This document shows, piece after piece, positions 24,101 to 39,180 of a DNA stretch of 64,000 nucleotides. The translations under genes and the position numbers were made by a program. Source of the stretch: Symsagittifera roscoffensis (Eukaryota; Xenacoelomorpha; Acoela; Convolutidae); assembly GCF_963678635.1 (NCBI RefSeq), contig NC_087071.1:186001-250000 (forward strand), given 5' to 3'. Position 1 is the first letter of the stretch. Each line of letters starts with the position of its first letter. A model generated the notes under the pieces. That model was not told the origin of the DNA. It searched no databases and saw only the letters and a list, made by a program, of their open reading frames with translations.

Positions 24101-27100
24101 AGAGTGTATATGTGTGTGTACCTGACTGATGAACATGATGTATCTCCATCTGCCGTGGCGTCTGTACTATCATGAGTATTAAAGAGAGAGTGTATATGTG
24201 TGTGTACCTGATTGATGAACATGATGTATCTCCATATGCCGTGGTGTGTATTATCATGAGTATAAAAGAGAGAGTATGTGTGTGTACCTGACTGATGAAC
24301 ATGAGGTATCTCCATCTGCCGTGGCGTCTGTATTATCATGAGTATTAAAGAGAGTGTGTATATGTGTGTGTACCTGACTGATGAACATGATGTACCTCCA
24401 GCTGCCGTGGCGTCTGTATTATCATGAGTATTAAAGAGAGAGTATATGTGTGTGTGTACCTGACTGATGAACATGATTTATCTCCGTCTGCCGTGGCGTC
24501 TGTATTATCATGAGTGTTAAAGAGAGAGTATATGTGTGTACCTGACTGATGAACATGATGTATCTCCATCTGCCGTGGCGTCTACACTATCACGAGTATT
24601 AAAGAGAGAGTGTATATGTGTGTGTACCTGACTGATGAACATGATGTATCTCCATCTGCCGTGGCGTCTGTACTATCATGAGTATTAAAGAGAGAGTGTA
24701 TGTGTGTGTGTACCTGACTGATGAACATGATTTATCTCCGTCTGCCGTGGCGTCTGTATTATCATGAGTATTAAAGAGAGTGTATATGTGTGTGTACCTG
24801 ACTGATGAACATGATGTATCTCCATCTGTCGTGGTGTCTGTATTATCATGAGTATTAAAGAGAGAGTATGTGTGTGTACCTGACTGATGAACATGATGTA
24901 TCTCCATCTGCCGTGGCGTCTGTATTATCATGAGTATTAAAGAGAGAGTGTATGTGTGTGTGTACCTGACTGATGAACATGATGTACCTCCAGCTGCCGT
25001 GGCGTCTGTATTATCATGAGTATTTAAGAGAGAGTGTATGTGTGTGTGTACCTGACTGATGAACATGATGTACCTCCAGCTGCCGTGGCGTCTGTATTAT
25101 CATGAGTATTTAAGAGAGAGTGTATGTGTGTGTGTACCTGACTGATGAACATGATGTATCTCCATCTGCCGAGGCGTCTGTATTATCATGAGTATTAAAG
25201 AGAGAGTATGTGTGTGTACCTGACTGATGAACATGATGTATCTCCGTCTGCCGTGGCGTCTGTCTTATTGCGAGTATTAAAGAGAGAGTGTATATGTGTG
25301 TGTACCTGACTGATGAACATGATGTATCTCCATCTACCGTGGCGTCTGTATTATTGCGAGTATTAAAGAGAGAGTGTATATGTGTGTGTACCTGATTGAT
25401 GAACATGATGTATCTCCATCTGCCGTGGTGTGTATTATCATGAGTATAAAAGAGAGAGTATGTGTGTGTACCTGACTGATGAACATGATGTATCTCCATC
25501 TGCCGTGGCGTCTGTATTATCATGAGTATTAAAGAGAGTGTGTATATGTGTGTGTACCTGACTGATGAACATGATGTACCTCCAGCTGCCGTGGCGTCTG
25601 TATTATCATGAGTATTAAAGAGAGAGTATATGTGTGTGTGTACCTGACTGATGAACATGATTTATCTCCGTCTGCCGTGGCGTCTGTATTATCATGAGTG
25701 TTAAAGAGAGAGTATATGTGTGTACCTGACTGATGAACATGATGTATCTCCATCTGCCGTGGCGTCTACACTATCACGAGTATTAAAGAGAGAGTGTATA
25801 TGTGTGTGTACCTGACTGATGAACATGATGTATCTCCATCTGCCGTGGCGTCTGTACTATCATGAGTATTAAAGAGAGAGTGTATGTGTGTGTGTGTACC
25901 TGACTGATGAACATGATTTATCTCCGTCTGCCGTGGCGTCTGTATTATCATGAGTATTAAAGAGAGAGTATGTGTGTGTACCCGACTGATGAACATGATG
26001 TATCTCCGTCTGCCGTGGCGTCTGTATTATCACGAGTATTAAAGAGAGAGTGTATATGTGTGTGTACCTGACTGATGAACATGATGTATCTCCATCTGTC
26101 GTGGTGTCTGTATTATCATGAGTATTAAAGAGAGAGTATGTGTGTGTACCTGACTGATGAACATGATGTATCTCCATCTGCCGTGGCGTCTGTATTATCA
26201 TGAGTATTAAAGAGAGAGTGTATGTGTGTGTGTACCTGACTGATGAACATGATGTACCTCCAGCTGCCGTGGCGTCTGTATTATCATGAGTATTTAAGAG
26301 AGAGTGTATGTGTGTGTGTACCTGACTGATGAACATGATGTATCTCCATCTGCCGAGGCGTCTGTATTATCATGAGTATTAAAGAGAGAGTATGTGTGTG
26401 TACCTGACTGATGAACATGATGTATCTCCGTCTGCCGTGGCGTCTGTCTTATTGCGAGTATTAAAGAGAGAGTGTATATGTGTGTGTACCTGACTGATGA
26501 ACATGATGTATCTCCATCTGTCGTGGTGTCTGTATTATCATGAGTATTAAAGAGAGAGTATGTGTGTGTACCTGACTGATGAACATGATGTATCTCCATC
26601 TGCCGTGGCGTCTGTATTATCATGAGTATTAAAGAGAGAGTGTATGTGTGTGTGTACCTGACTGATGAACATGATGTACCTCCAGCTGCCGTGGCGTCTG
26701 TATTATCATGAGTATTTAAGAGAGAGTGTATGTGTGTGTGTACCTGACTGATGAACATGATGTATCTCCATCTGCCGAGGCGTCTGTATTATCATGAGTA
26801 TTAAAGAGAGAGTATGTGTGTGTACCTGACTGATGAACATGATGTATCTCCGTCTGCCGTGGCGTCTGTCTTATTGCGAGTATTAAAGAGAGAGTGTATA
26901 TGTGTGTGTACCTGACTGATGAACATGATGTATCTCCATCTGCCGTGGCGTCTGTATTATCATGAGTATTAAAGAGAGAGTGTATATGTGTGTGTACGTG
27001 ACTGATGAACATGATGTATCTCCATCTGTCGTGGTGTCTGTATTATCATGAGTATTAAAGAGAGAGTATGTGTGTGTACCTGACTGATGAACATGATCTA

Positions 27101-29264
27101 TCTCCATCTGCCGTGGCGTCTGTGTTATCATGAGTATTAAAGAGAGAGTGTATGTGTGTGTGTACCTGACTGATGAACATGATGTACCTCCAGCTGCCGT
27201 GGCGTCTGTATAATCATGAGTATTTAAGAGAGAGTGTATGTGTGTGTGTACCTGACTGATGAACATGATGTATCTCCATCTGCCGTGGCGTCTGTATTAT
27301 CATGAGTATTAAAGAGAGAGTGTATGTGTGTGTACCTGACTGATGAATATGATGTATCTCCATCTGCCGTGGCGTCTGTATTATCATGAGTATTTAAGAG
27401 AGAGTGTATGTGTGTGTGTACCTGACTGATGAACATGATGTATCTCTTTCTGCCGTGGCGTCTGTGTTATCATGAGTGTTAAAGAGAGAGTATGTGTGTG
27501 TACCTGACTGATGAACATGATGTATCTCCATCTGCCGTGGCGTCTACATTATCACGAGTATTAAAGAGAGAGTGTATATGTGTGTGTACCTGACTGATGA
27601 ACATGATGTATATCCATCTGCCGTGGAGTCTGTATTATCATGAGTATTAAAGAGAGAGTGTATATGTGTGTGTACCTGACTGATGAACATGATGTATCTC
27701 CATCTGCCGTGGCGTCTGTTTTATCATGAGTGTTAAAGAGAGAGTGTATGTGTTTACCTGACTGATGAACAGGATGTATCTCCATCTGCCGTGGCGTCTG
27801 TATTATCATGAGTATTAAAGAGAGAGTATGTGTGTGTACCTGACTGATGAACATGATGTATCTCCGTCTGCCGTGGCGTCTGTATTATCATGAGTATTAA
27901 AGAGAGAGTATGTGTGTGTACCTGACTGATGAACATGATGTATCTCCGTCTGCCGTGGCGTCTGTATTATTACAAGTATTAAAGAGAGAGTGTATATGTG
28001 TGTGTACCTGACTGATGAACATGATGTATCTCCATCTGCAGTGGCGTCTGTATTATCATGAGTATTAAAGAGAGAGTGTATGTGTGTGTGTACCTGACTG
28101 ATGAACATGATGTATCTCCATCTGCCGTGGCGTCTGTATTATCATGAGTATTTAAGAGGGAGTGTATGTGTGTGTGTACCTGACTGATGAACATGATGTA
28201 TCTCCTTCTGCCGTGGCGTCTGTATTATCATGAGTATTAAAGAGAGAGTATGTGTGTGTACCTGACTGATGAACATGATGTATCTCCATCTGCCGTGGCG
28301 TCTACATTATCACGAGTATTAAAGAGAGAGTGTATATGTGTGTGTACCTGACTGATGAACATGATGTATCTCCATCTGCCGTGGCGTCTGTATTATCATG
28401 AGTATTAAAGAGAGAGTGTATGTGTGTGTTTGTGTGTACCTGACTGATGAACATGATTTATATCCATCTGCCGTGGAGTCTGTATTATCATGAGTATTAA
28501 AGAGAGAGTGTATATGTGTGTGTACCTGACTGATGAACATGATGTATCTCCGTCTGCCGTGGCGTCTGTATTATCATGAGTGATAAAGAGAGAGTATGTG
28601 TGTGTACCTGACTGATGAACATGATGTATATCCATCTGCCGTGGAGTCTGTATTATCATGAGTATTAAAGAGAGAGTGTATATGTATGTGTACCTGACTG
28701 ATGAACATGATGTATCTCCGTCTGCCGTGGCGTCTGTATTATCATGAGTATTAAAGAGAGGGTATGTGTGTGTACCTGACTGATGAACATGATGTATCTC
28801 CGTCTGCCGTGGCGTCTGTATTATCACGAGTTTTAAAGAGAGAGTGTATATGTGTGTGTACCTGACTGATGAACATAATGTATCTCCATCTGCCGTGGCG
28901 TCTGTATTATCATGAGTATTAAAGAGAGAGTGTATGTGTGTGTGTACCTGACTGATGAACATGATGTATATCCATCTGCCGTGGAGTCTGTATTATCATG
29001 AGTATTAAAGAAAGAGTGTATATGTGTGTGTACCTGACTGATGAACATGATGTATCTCCGTCTGCCGTGGCGTCTGTATTATCACGAGTATTAAAGAGAG
29101 AGTGTATATGTGTGTGTACCTGACTGATGAACATGATGTATCTCCATCTGCCGTGGCGTCTGTATTATCATGAGTATTAAAGAGAGAGTGTATGTGTGTG
29201 TGTGTACCTGACTGATGAACATGATGTATATCCATCTGTCGTGGAGTCTGTATTATCATGAGTA

Positions 29265-30870
29265 TTAAAGAGAGAGTGTATATGTGTGTGTACCTGACTG
29301 ATGAACATGATGTATCTCCATCTGACGTGGCGTCTGTACTATCATGAGTATTAAAGATAGAGTGTATATGTGTGTGTACGTGACTGATGAACATGATGTA
29401 TCTCCATCTGCCGTGGCGTCTGTATTATCATGAGTATTAAAGACAGAGTATGTGTGTGTACCTGACTGATGAACATGATGTATCTCCGTCTGCCATGGCG
29501 TCTGTTTTATCACGAGTATTAAAGAGAGAGTGTATATGTGTGTGTACCTGACTGATGAACATGATGTATCTCCATCTGCCGTGGCGTCTGTATTATCATG
29601 AGTATTAAAGAGAGAGTATGTGTGTGTACCTGACTGATGAACATGATGTATCTCCGTCTGCCGTGGCGTCTGTATTATCACGAGTATTAAAGAGAGAGTG
29701 TATATGTGTGTGTACCTGACTGATGAACATGATGTATCTCCATCTGCCGTGGCGTCTATTTTATCATGAGTATTAAAGAGAGAGTATGTGTGTGTACCTG
29801 ACTGATGAACATGATGTATTTCCGTCTGCCGTGGCGTCTGTATTATCACGATTATTAAAGAGAGAGTGTATATGTGTGTGTACCCGACTGATGAACATAA
29901 TGTATCTCCATCTGCGGTGGCGTCTGTATTATCATGAGTATTAAAGAGAGAGTATGTGTGTGTACCTGACTGATGAACATGATGTATTTCCGTCTGCCGT
30001 GGCGTCTGTATTATCACGAGTATTAAAGAGAGAGTGTATATGTGTGTGTACCTGACTGATGAACATGATGTATCTCCATCTGCCGTGGCGTCTGTATTAT
30101 CATGAGTATTAAAGAGAGAGTGTATGTGTGTGTGTGTACCTGACTGATGAACATGATGTATATCCATCTGCCGTGGAGTCTGTATTATCATGAGTATTAA
30201 AGAGAGAGTGTATATGTGTGTGTACCTGACTGATGAACATGATGTATCTCCATCTGACGTGGCGTCTGTACTATCATGAGTATTAAAGATAGACTGTATA
30301 TGTGTGTGTACGTGACTGATGAACATGATGTATCTCCATCTGCCGTGGCGTCTGTATTATCATGAGTATTAAAGACAGAGTATGTGTGTGTACCTTACTG
30401 ATGAACATGATGTATCTCCGTCTGCCATGGCGTCTTTTTTATCACGAGTATTAAAGAGAGAGTGTATATGTGTGTGTACCTGACTGATGAACATGATGTA
30501 TCTCCATCTGCCGTGGCGTCTGTATTATCATGAGTTTTAAAGAGAGAGTATGTGTGTGTACCTGACTGATGAACATGATGTATCTCCGTCTGCCGTGGCG
30601 TCTGTATTATCACGAGTATTAAAGAGAGAGTGTATATGTGTGTGTACCTGACTGATGAACATGATGTATCTCCATCTGCCGTGGCGTCTGTTTTATCATG
30701 AGTATTAAAGAGAGAGTATGTGTGTGTACCTGACTGATGAACATGATGTATTTCCGTCTGCCGTGGCGTCTGTATTATCACGATTATTAAAGAGAGAGTG
30801 TATATGTGTGTGTATCCGACTGATGAACATAATGTATCTCCATCTGCGGTGGCGTCTGTATTATCATGAG
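29265..30870. repeat. Higher-order duplication inside the array, offset 932 bp
   Basis: Rare unit variants recur in order 932 bp apart: CTGACGTGGCGTCTGTACT near 29322 and 30254, CTGCCATGGCGTCT near 29493 and 30425, and CACGATTATT near 29848 and 30780. Confidence 0.8.
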
Positions 30871-33800
30871 TATTAAAGAGAGAGTATGTGTGTGTACCTG
30901 ACTGATGAACATGATGTATCTCCGTCTGCCGTGGCGTCTGTATTATCACGAGTATTAAAGAGAGAGTGTATGTGTGTGTACCTGACTGATGAACATGATG
31001 TATCTCCATCTGCCGTGGCGTCTGTATTATCATGAGTATTAAAAAGAGAGTGTATATGTGTGTGTACCTGACTGATGAACATGATGTATCTCCATCTGCC
31101 GTGGCGTCTGTATTATCATGAGTATTAAAGAGAGAGTATGTGTGTGTACCTGACTGATGAACATGATGTATCTCCGTCTGCCGTGGCGTCTGTATTATCA
31201 CGAGTATTAAAGAGAGAGTGTATATGTGTGTGTACCTGACTGATGAACATGATGTATCTCCATCTGCCGTGGCGTCTGTATTATCATGAGTATTAAAGAG
31301 AGAGTATGTGTGTGTACCTGACTGATGAACATGATGTATCTCCGTCTGCCGTGGCGTCTGTATTATCACGAGTATTAAAGAGAGAGTGTATATGTGTAGG
31401 TACCTGACTGATGAACATGATGTATCCCTGTCTGCCGTGGCTTCTATATTATCACGAGTATTAAAGAGAGAGTGTATGTGTGTGTGTACCTGACTGATGA
31501 ACATGATGTATCTCCATCTGCCGTGGCGTCTGTATTATCATGAGTATTAAAGAGAGAGTATGTGTGTGTACCTGACTGATGAACATGATGTATCTCCGTC
31601 TGCCGTGGCTTCTATATTATCACGAGTATTAAAGAGAGAGTGTATGTGTGTGTGTACCTGACTGATGAACATGATGTATCTCCGTCTGCCGTGGCTTCTA
31701 TATTATCACGAGTATTAAAGAGAGAGTGTATGTGTGTGTGTACCTGACTGATGAACATGATGTATCTCCATCTGCCGTGGCGTCTGTATTATCATGAGTA
31801 TTAAAGAGAGAGTGTATGTGTGTGTGTGTGTACCTGACCGATGAACATGATGTATCTCCATCTGCCGTGGCCTCTGTATTATCATGAGTATTAAAGAGAG
31901 AGTGTATGTGTGTACCTGACTGATGAACATGATGTATCTCCATCTGCCGTGGCGTCTGTATTATCATGAGTATTAAAGAGAGAGTATGTGTGTGTACCTG
32001 ACTGATGAACATGATGTATCTCCGTCTGCCGTGGCGTCTGTATTATCACGAGTATTAAAGAGAGAGTGTATGTGTGTGTGTGTGTGTACCTGACTGATGA
32101 ACATGATGTATCTCCATCTGCCGTGGCGTCTGTATTATCATGAGTATTAAAGAGAGTGTACGTGTGTACCTGACTGATGAACATGATGTAACTCCATCTG
32201 CCGTGGCGTCTGTTTTATCATGAGTATTAAAGAGAAAGTGTATGTGTGTGTGTACCTGACTGATGAACATGATGTATCTCCGTCTGCCGTGGCATCTGTA
32301 TTATCATGAGTATTAAAGAGAGAGTGTATGTGTGTACCTGACTGATGAACATGATGTATCTCCATCTGCCCTGGCGTCTGTATTATCATGAGTATTACAG
32401 AGAGAGTATGTGTGTGTACCTGACTGATGAACATGATGTATCTCCGTCTGCCGTGGCGTCTGTATTATCACGAGTATTAAAGAGAGAGTGTATGTGTGTG
32501 TGTACCTGACTGATGAACTTGATGTATCTCCATCTGCCGTGGCGTCTGTATTATCATGAGTATTAAAGAGAGAGTGTATGTGTGTGTGTGTGTACCTGAC
32601 TGATGAACATGATGTATCTCCATCTGCCGTGGCGTCTGTATTATCATGAGTATTAAAGAGAGAGTGTATGTGTGTACCTGACTGATGAACATGATGTATC
32701 TCCGTCTGCCGTGGCGTCTGTATTATCATGAGTATTAAAGAGAGAGTGTATGTGTGTGTGTACCTGACTGATGAACATGATGTATCTCCGTCTGCCGTGG
32801 CGTCTGTATTATCAGGAGTATTAAAGAGAGATGGTATGTGTGTACCTGACTGATGAACATGATTTATCTCCATGTGCCGTGGCTTCTGTATTATCATGAG
32901 TATTAAAGAGAGAGTATGTGTGTGTACCTGACTAATGAACATGATGTATCTCCATCTGCCGTGGCGTCTGTATTATCACGAGTATTAAAGAGAGAGTGTA
33001 TGTGTGTGTGTGGCTGACTGATGAACATGATGTATCTTCATCTGCCGTGGCGTCTGTATTATCAGGAGTATTAAAGAGAGAGTGTATGTGTGTGTGTACC
33101 TGACTGATGAACATGATGTATCTCCGTCTGCCGTGGCGTCTGTATTATCAGGAGTATTAAAGAGAGAGTGTATGTGTGTACCTGACTGATGAACATGATT
33201 TATCTCCATGTGCCGTGGCTTCTGTATTATCATGAGTATTAAAGAGAGAGTATGTGTGTGTACCTGACTAATGAACATGATGTATCTGCATCTGCCGTGG
33301 CGTCTGTATTATCACGAGTATTAAAGAGAGAGTGTATGTGTGTGTGTGGCTGACTGATGAACATGATGTATCTCCATCTGCCGTGGCGTCTGTATTATCA
33401 CGAGTATTAAAGAGAGAGTGTATGTGTGTGTGTACCTGACTGATGAACATGATGTATCTCCATCTGCGGTGGCGTCTGTATTATCATGAGTATTAAAGAG
33501 AGAGTGTATGTGTGTGTGTACCTGACTGATGAACATGATGTATCTCCGTCTGCCGTGGCGTCTGTATTATCATGAGCATTAAAGAGAGAGTGTTTGTGTG
33601 TACCTGACTGATGAACATGATGTGTCTCCGTCTGCCGTGGCGTCTGTACTATCAAGAGTATTAAAGAGAGAGTATGTGTGTGTACCTGACTGATGAACAT
33701 GATGTATCTCCATCTGCCGTGGCGTCTGTATTATCATGAGTATTAAAGAGAGAGTGTATGTGTGTGTGTGTACCTGACTGATGAACATGACGTATCTCCG

Positions 33801-36800
33801 TCTGCCGTGGCGTCTGTATTATCATGAGCATTAAAGAGAGAGTGTATGTGTGTACCTGACTGATGAACATGATGTATCTCCGTCTGCCGTGGCGTCTGTA
33901 TTATCATGAGTATTAAAGAGAGAGTATGTGTGTGTTCCTGACTGATGAACATGATGTATCTCCATCTGCCGTGGCGTCTGTATTATCACGAGTATTAAAG
34001 AGAGAGTGTATGTGTGTGTGTACCTGACTGATGAACATGATGTATCTCCATCTGCCGTGGCGTCTGTATTATCACGAGTATTAAAGAGAGAGTGTATGTG
34101 TGTGTGTACCTGACTGATGAACATGATGTATCTCCGTCTGCCGTGGCGTCTGTATTATCATGAGTATTAAAGAGAGAGTATGTGTGTACCTGACTGATGA
34201 ACATGATGTATCTCCATCTGCCGTGGCGTCTGTATTATCACGAGTATTAAAGAGAGAGTGTATGTGTGTGTGTACCTGACTGATGAACATGATGTATCTT
34301 CATCTGCCGTGGCGTCTGTATTATCATGAGTATTAAAGAGAGAGTGTATGTGTGTGTGTACCTGACTGATGAACATGATGTATCTCCATCTGTCGAGGCG
34401 TCTGTATTATCATGAGTATTAAAGAGAGAGTATGTGTGTGTACCTGACTGATGAACATGATGTATATCCATCTGCTGTGGCGTCTGTATTATCACGAGTA
34501 TTAAAGAGAGAGTGTATGTGTGTGTGTATCTGACTGATGAACATGATGTATCTCCGTCTGCCGTGGCGTCTGTATTATCATGAGTATTAAAGAGAGAGTA
34601 TGTGTGTACCTGACTGATGAACATTATGTATATCCATCTGCCGTGGCGTCTGTATTATCACGAGTATAAAAGAGAGTGTGTATGTGTGTGTGTACCTGAC
34701 TGATGAACATGATGTATCTCCATCTGCCGTGGCGTCTGTATTATCATGAGTATTAAAGAGAGAGTATGTGTGTGTACCTGACTGATGAACATGATGTATA
34801 TCCATCTGCCGTGGCGTCTGTATTATCACGAGTATTAAAGAGAGAGTGTATGTGTGTGTGTGTACCTGACTGTTGAACATGATGTATCTCGATCTGCCGT
34901 GGCGTCTGTATTATCATGAGTATTAAAGAGAGAGTGTATGTGTGTGTGTACCTGACTGATGAACATGATGTATCTCCATCTGCCGTGGCGTCTGTATTAT
35001 CATGAGTATTGAAGAGAGAGTATGTGTGTGTACCTGACTGATGAACATGATGTATATCCATCTGCCGTGGCGTCTGTATTATCACGAGTATTAAAGAGAG
35101 AGTGTATGTGTGTGTGTACCTGACTGATGAACATGATGTATCTCCATCTGCCGTGGCGTCTGTATTATCATGAGTATTAAAGAGAGAGTATGTGTGTGTA
35201 ACTGACTGATGAACATGATGTAAATCCATCTGCCGTGGCGTCTGTATTATCACGAGTATTAAAGAGAGAGTGTATGTGTGTGTACCTGACTGATGAACAT
35301 GATGTATCTCCATCTGCCGTGGCGTCTGTATTATCATGAGTATTAAAGAGAGAGTATGTGTGTGTACCTGACTGATGAACATGATGTATATCCATCTACC
35401 GTGGCGTCAGTATTATCACGAGTATTAAAGAGAGAGTGTATGTGTGTGTGTACCTGACTGATGAACATGATGTATCTCCATCTGCCGTGGCGTCTGTATT
35501 ATCATGAGTATTAAAGAGAGAGTGTATGTGTGTGTGTACCTGACTGATGAACATGATGTATCTCCATCTGCCGTGGCGTCTGTATTATCATGAGTATTAA
35601 AGAGAGAGTGTATGTGTGTGTGTACCTGACTGATGAACATGATGTATCTCCATCTGCCGTGGCGTCTGTATTATCATGAGTATTAAAGAGAAAGTATGTG
35701 TGTGTACCTGACTGATGAACATGATGTATATCCATCTGCCGTGGCGTCTGTATTATCACGAGTATTAAAGAGAGAGTGTATGTGTGTGTGTACTTGACTG
35801 ATGAACATGATGTATCTCCATCTGCCGTGGCGTCTGTATTATCATGAGTATTAAAGAGAGAGTATGTGTGTGTACCTGACTGATGAACTTGATGTATATC
35901 AATCTGCTGCGGCGTCTGTATTATCACGAGTATTAAAGAGAGATTGTATGTGTGTGTGTGTACCTGACTGATGAACATGATGTATCTCCATCTGCCGTGG
36001 CGTCTGTATTATCATGAGTATTAAAGAGAGAGTATGTGTGTGTACCTGACTGATGAACATGATGTATATCCATCTGCCGTGGCGTCTGTATTATCACGAG
36101 TATTAAAGAGAGAGTGTATGTGTGTGTGTGTGTACCTGACTGATGAACATGATGTATCTCCATCTGCCATGGCGTCTGTATTATCACGAGTATTAAAGAG
36201 AGAGTATGTGTGTGTACCTGACTGATGAACATGGTGTATATCCATCTGCCGTGGCGTCTGTATTATCACGAGTATTAAAAAGAGAGTGTATGTGTGTGTA
36301 CCTGACTGATGAACATGATGTATCTCCATCTGCCGTGGCGTCTGTATTATCATGAGTATTAAAGAGAGAGTGTATGTGTGTGTGTACCTGACTGATGAAC
36401 ATGATGTATCTCCATCTGCCGTGGCGTCTGTATTATCATGAGTATTAGAGAGAGAGTATGTGTGTGTACCTGACTGATGAACATGATGTATATCCATCTG
36501 CCGTGGCGTCTGTATTATCACGAGTATTAAAGAGAGAGTGTATGTGTGTGTGTGTGTGTACATGACTGATGAACATGATGTATCTCCATCTGCCGTGGCG
36601 TCTGTATTATCACGAGTATTAAAGAGAGAGTATGTGTGTGTACCTGACTGATGAACATGGTGTATATCCATCTGCCGTGGCGTCTGTATTATCACGAGTA
36701 TTAAAAAGAGAGTGTATGTGTGTGTACCTGACTGATGAACATGATGTATCTCCATCTGCCGTGGCGTCTGTATTATCATGAGTATTAAAGAGAGAGTGTA

Positions 36801-37353
36801 TGTGTGTGTGTACCTGACTGATGAAAATGATGTATCTCCATCTGCCGTGGCGTCCGTATTATCATGGGTATTAAAGAGAGAGTATGTGTGTGTACCTGAC
36901 TGATGAACATGATGTATATCCATCTGCAGTGGCGTCTGTATTATCACGAGTAATAAAGAGTGAGTGTATGTGTGTGTGTACCTGACTGATGAACATGATG
37001 TATCTCCATCTGCCGTGGCGTCTGTATTATCATGAGTATTAAAGAGAGAGTATGTGTGTGTACCTGACTGATGAACATGATGTATATCCATCTGCCGTGG
37101 CATCTGTATTATCACGAGTATTGAAGAGAGAGTGTATGTGAGTGTGTACCTGACTGATGAACATGATGTATCTCCATCTGCCGTGGCGTCTGTATTATCA
37201 TGAGTAATAAAGAGAGAGTATGTGTGTGTACCTGACTGATGAACATGATGTATATCCATCTGCCGTGGCGTCTGTATTATCATGAGTATTAAAGAGAGAG
37301 TATGTGTGTGTACCTGACTGATGAACATGATGTATCTCCATCTGCCGTGGCGT

Positions 37354-39180
37354 CTACATTATCGCGAGTATTAAAGAGAGAGTGTATATGTGTGTGTACC
37401 TGACTGATGAACATGATGTATCTCCATCTGCCGTGGCGTCTGTATTATCATGAGTATTAAAGAGAGAGTATGTGTGTGTACCTGACTGATGAACTTGATG
37501 TATCTCCGTCTGCCGTGGCGTCTGTATTATCACGAGTATTAAAGAGAGAGTGTATATGTGTGTGTACCTGACTGCTGAACATGATGTATCTCCATCTGCC
37601 GAGGCGTCTGTTTTAGCATGAGTATTAAAGAGAGAGTTTGTGTGTGTACCTGACTGATGAACATGATGTATCTCCATCTGCCGTGGCGTCTGTATTATCA
37701 TGAGTATTAAAGAGAAAGTTTATGTGTGTGTGTACCTGACTGATGAACATGATGTATCTCCATCTGCCGAGGCGTCTGTTTTATCATGAGTATTAAAGAG
37801 AGAGTTTGTGTGTGTACCTGACTGATGAACATGATGTATCTCCGTCTGCCGTGGCGTCTGTATTATCACGAGTACTAAAGAGAGAGTGTATATGTGTGTG
37901 TACCTGACTGATGAACATGATGTATCTCCATCTGCCGTGGCGTCTGTATTATCATGAGTATTAAAGAGAGAGTATGTGTGTGTACCTGACTGATGAACTT
38001 GATGTATCTCCGTCTGCCGTGGCGTCTGTATTATCACGAGTATTAAAGAAAGAGTTTATGTGTGTGTGTACCTGACTGATGAACATGATGTATCTCCATC
38101 TGCCGAGGCGTCTGTTTTATCATGAGTATTAAAGAGAGAGTTTGTGTGTGTACCTGACTGATGAACATGATGTATCTCCGTCTGCCGTGGCGTCTGTATT
38201 ATCACGAGTATTAAAGAGAGAGTGTATATGTGTGTGTACCTGACTGATGAACATGATGTATCTCCATCTGCCGTGGCGTCTGTATTATCATGAGTATTAA
38301 AGAGAGAGTATGTGTGTGTACCTGACTGATGAACTTGATGTATCTCCGTCTGCCGTGGCGTCTGTATTATCACGAGTATTAAAGAGAGAGTGTATATGTG
38401 TGTGTACCTGACTGCTGAACATGATGTATCTCCATCTGCCGAGGCGTCTGTTTTATCATGAGTATTAAAGAGAGAGTTTGTGTGTGTACCTGACTGATGA
38501 ACATGATGTATCTCCATCTGCCGTGGCGTCTGTATTATCATGAGTATTAAAGAGAGAGTTTATGTGTGTGTGTACCTGACTGATGAACATGATGTATCTC
38601 CATCTGCCGAGGCGTCTGTTTTATCATGAGTATTAAAGAGAGAGTTTGTGTGTGTACCTGACTGATGAACATGATGTATCTCCGTCTGCCGTGGCGTCTG
38701 TATTATCACGAGTATTAAAGAGAGAGTGTATATGTGTGTGTACCTGACTGATGAACATGATGTATCTCCATCTGCCGTGGCGTCTGTATTATCATGAGTA
38801 TTAAAGAGAGAGTATGTGTGTGTACCTGACTGATGAACTTGATGTATCTCCGTCTGCCGTGGCGTCTGTATTATCACGAGTATTAAAGAGAGAGTGTATA
38901 TGTGTGTGTACCTTACTGCTGAACATGATGTATCTCCATCTGCCGAGGCGTCTGTTTTATCATGAGTATTAAAGAGAGAGTTTGTGTGTGTACCTGACTG
39001 ATGAACATGATGTATCTCCGTCTGCCGTGGCGTCTGTATTATCACGAGTATTAAAGAGAGAGTGTATATGTGTGTGTACCTGACTGATGAACATGATGTA
39101 TCTCCATCTGCCGTGGCGTCTGTATTATCATGAGTATTAAAGAGAGAGTGTATGTGTGTGTGTACCTGACTGATGAACAT
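37354..39180. repeat. Higher-order blocks with spacing in multiples of 168 bp
   Basis: The rare CTGCTGAAC variant occurs at 37572, 38412 and 38916, offsets of 840 and 504 bp, i.e. five and three 168-bp dimers. Neighbouring variants keep their order, so whole dimer blocks have been duplicated. Confidence 0.75.
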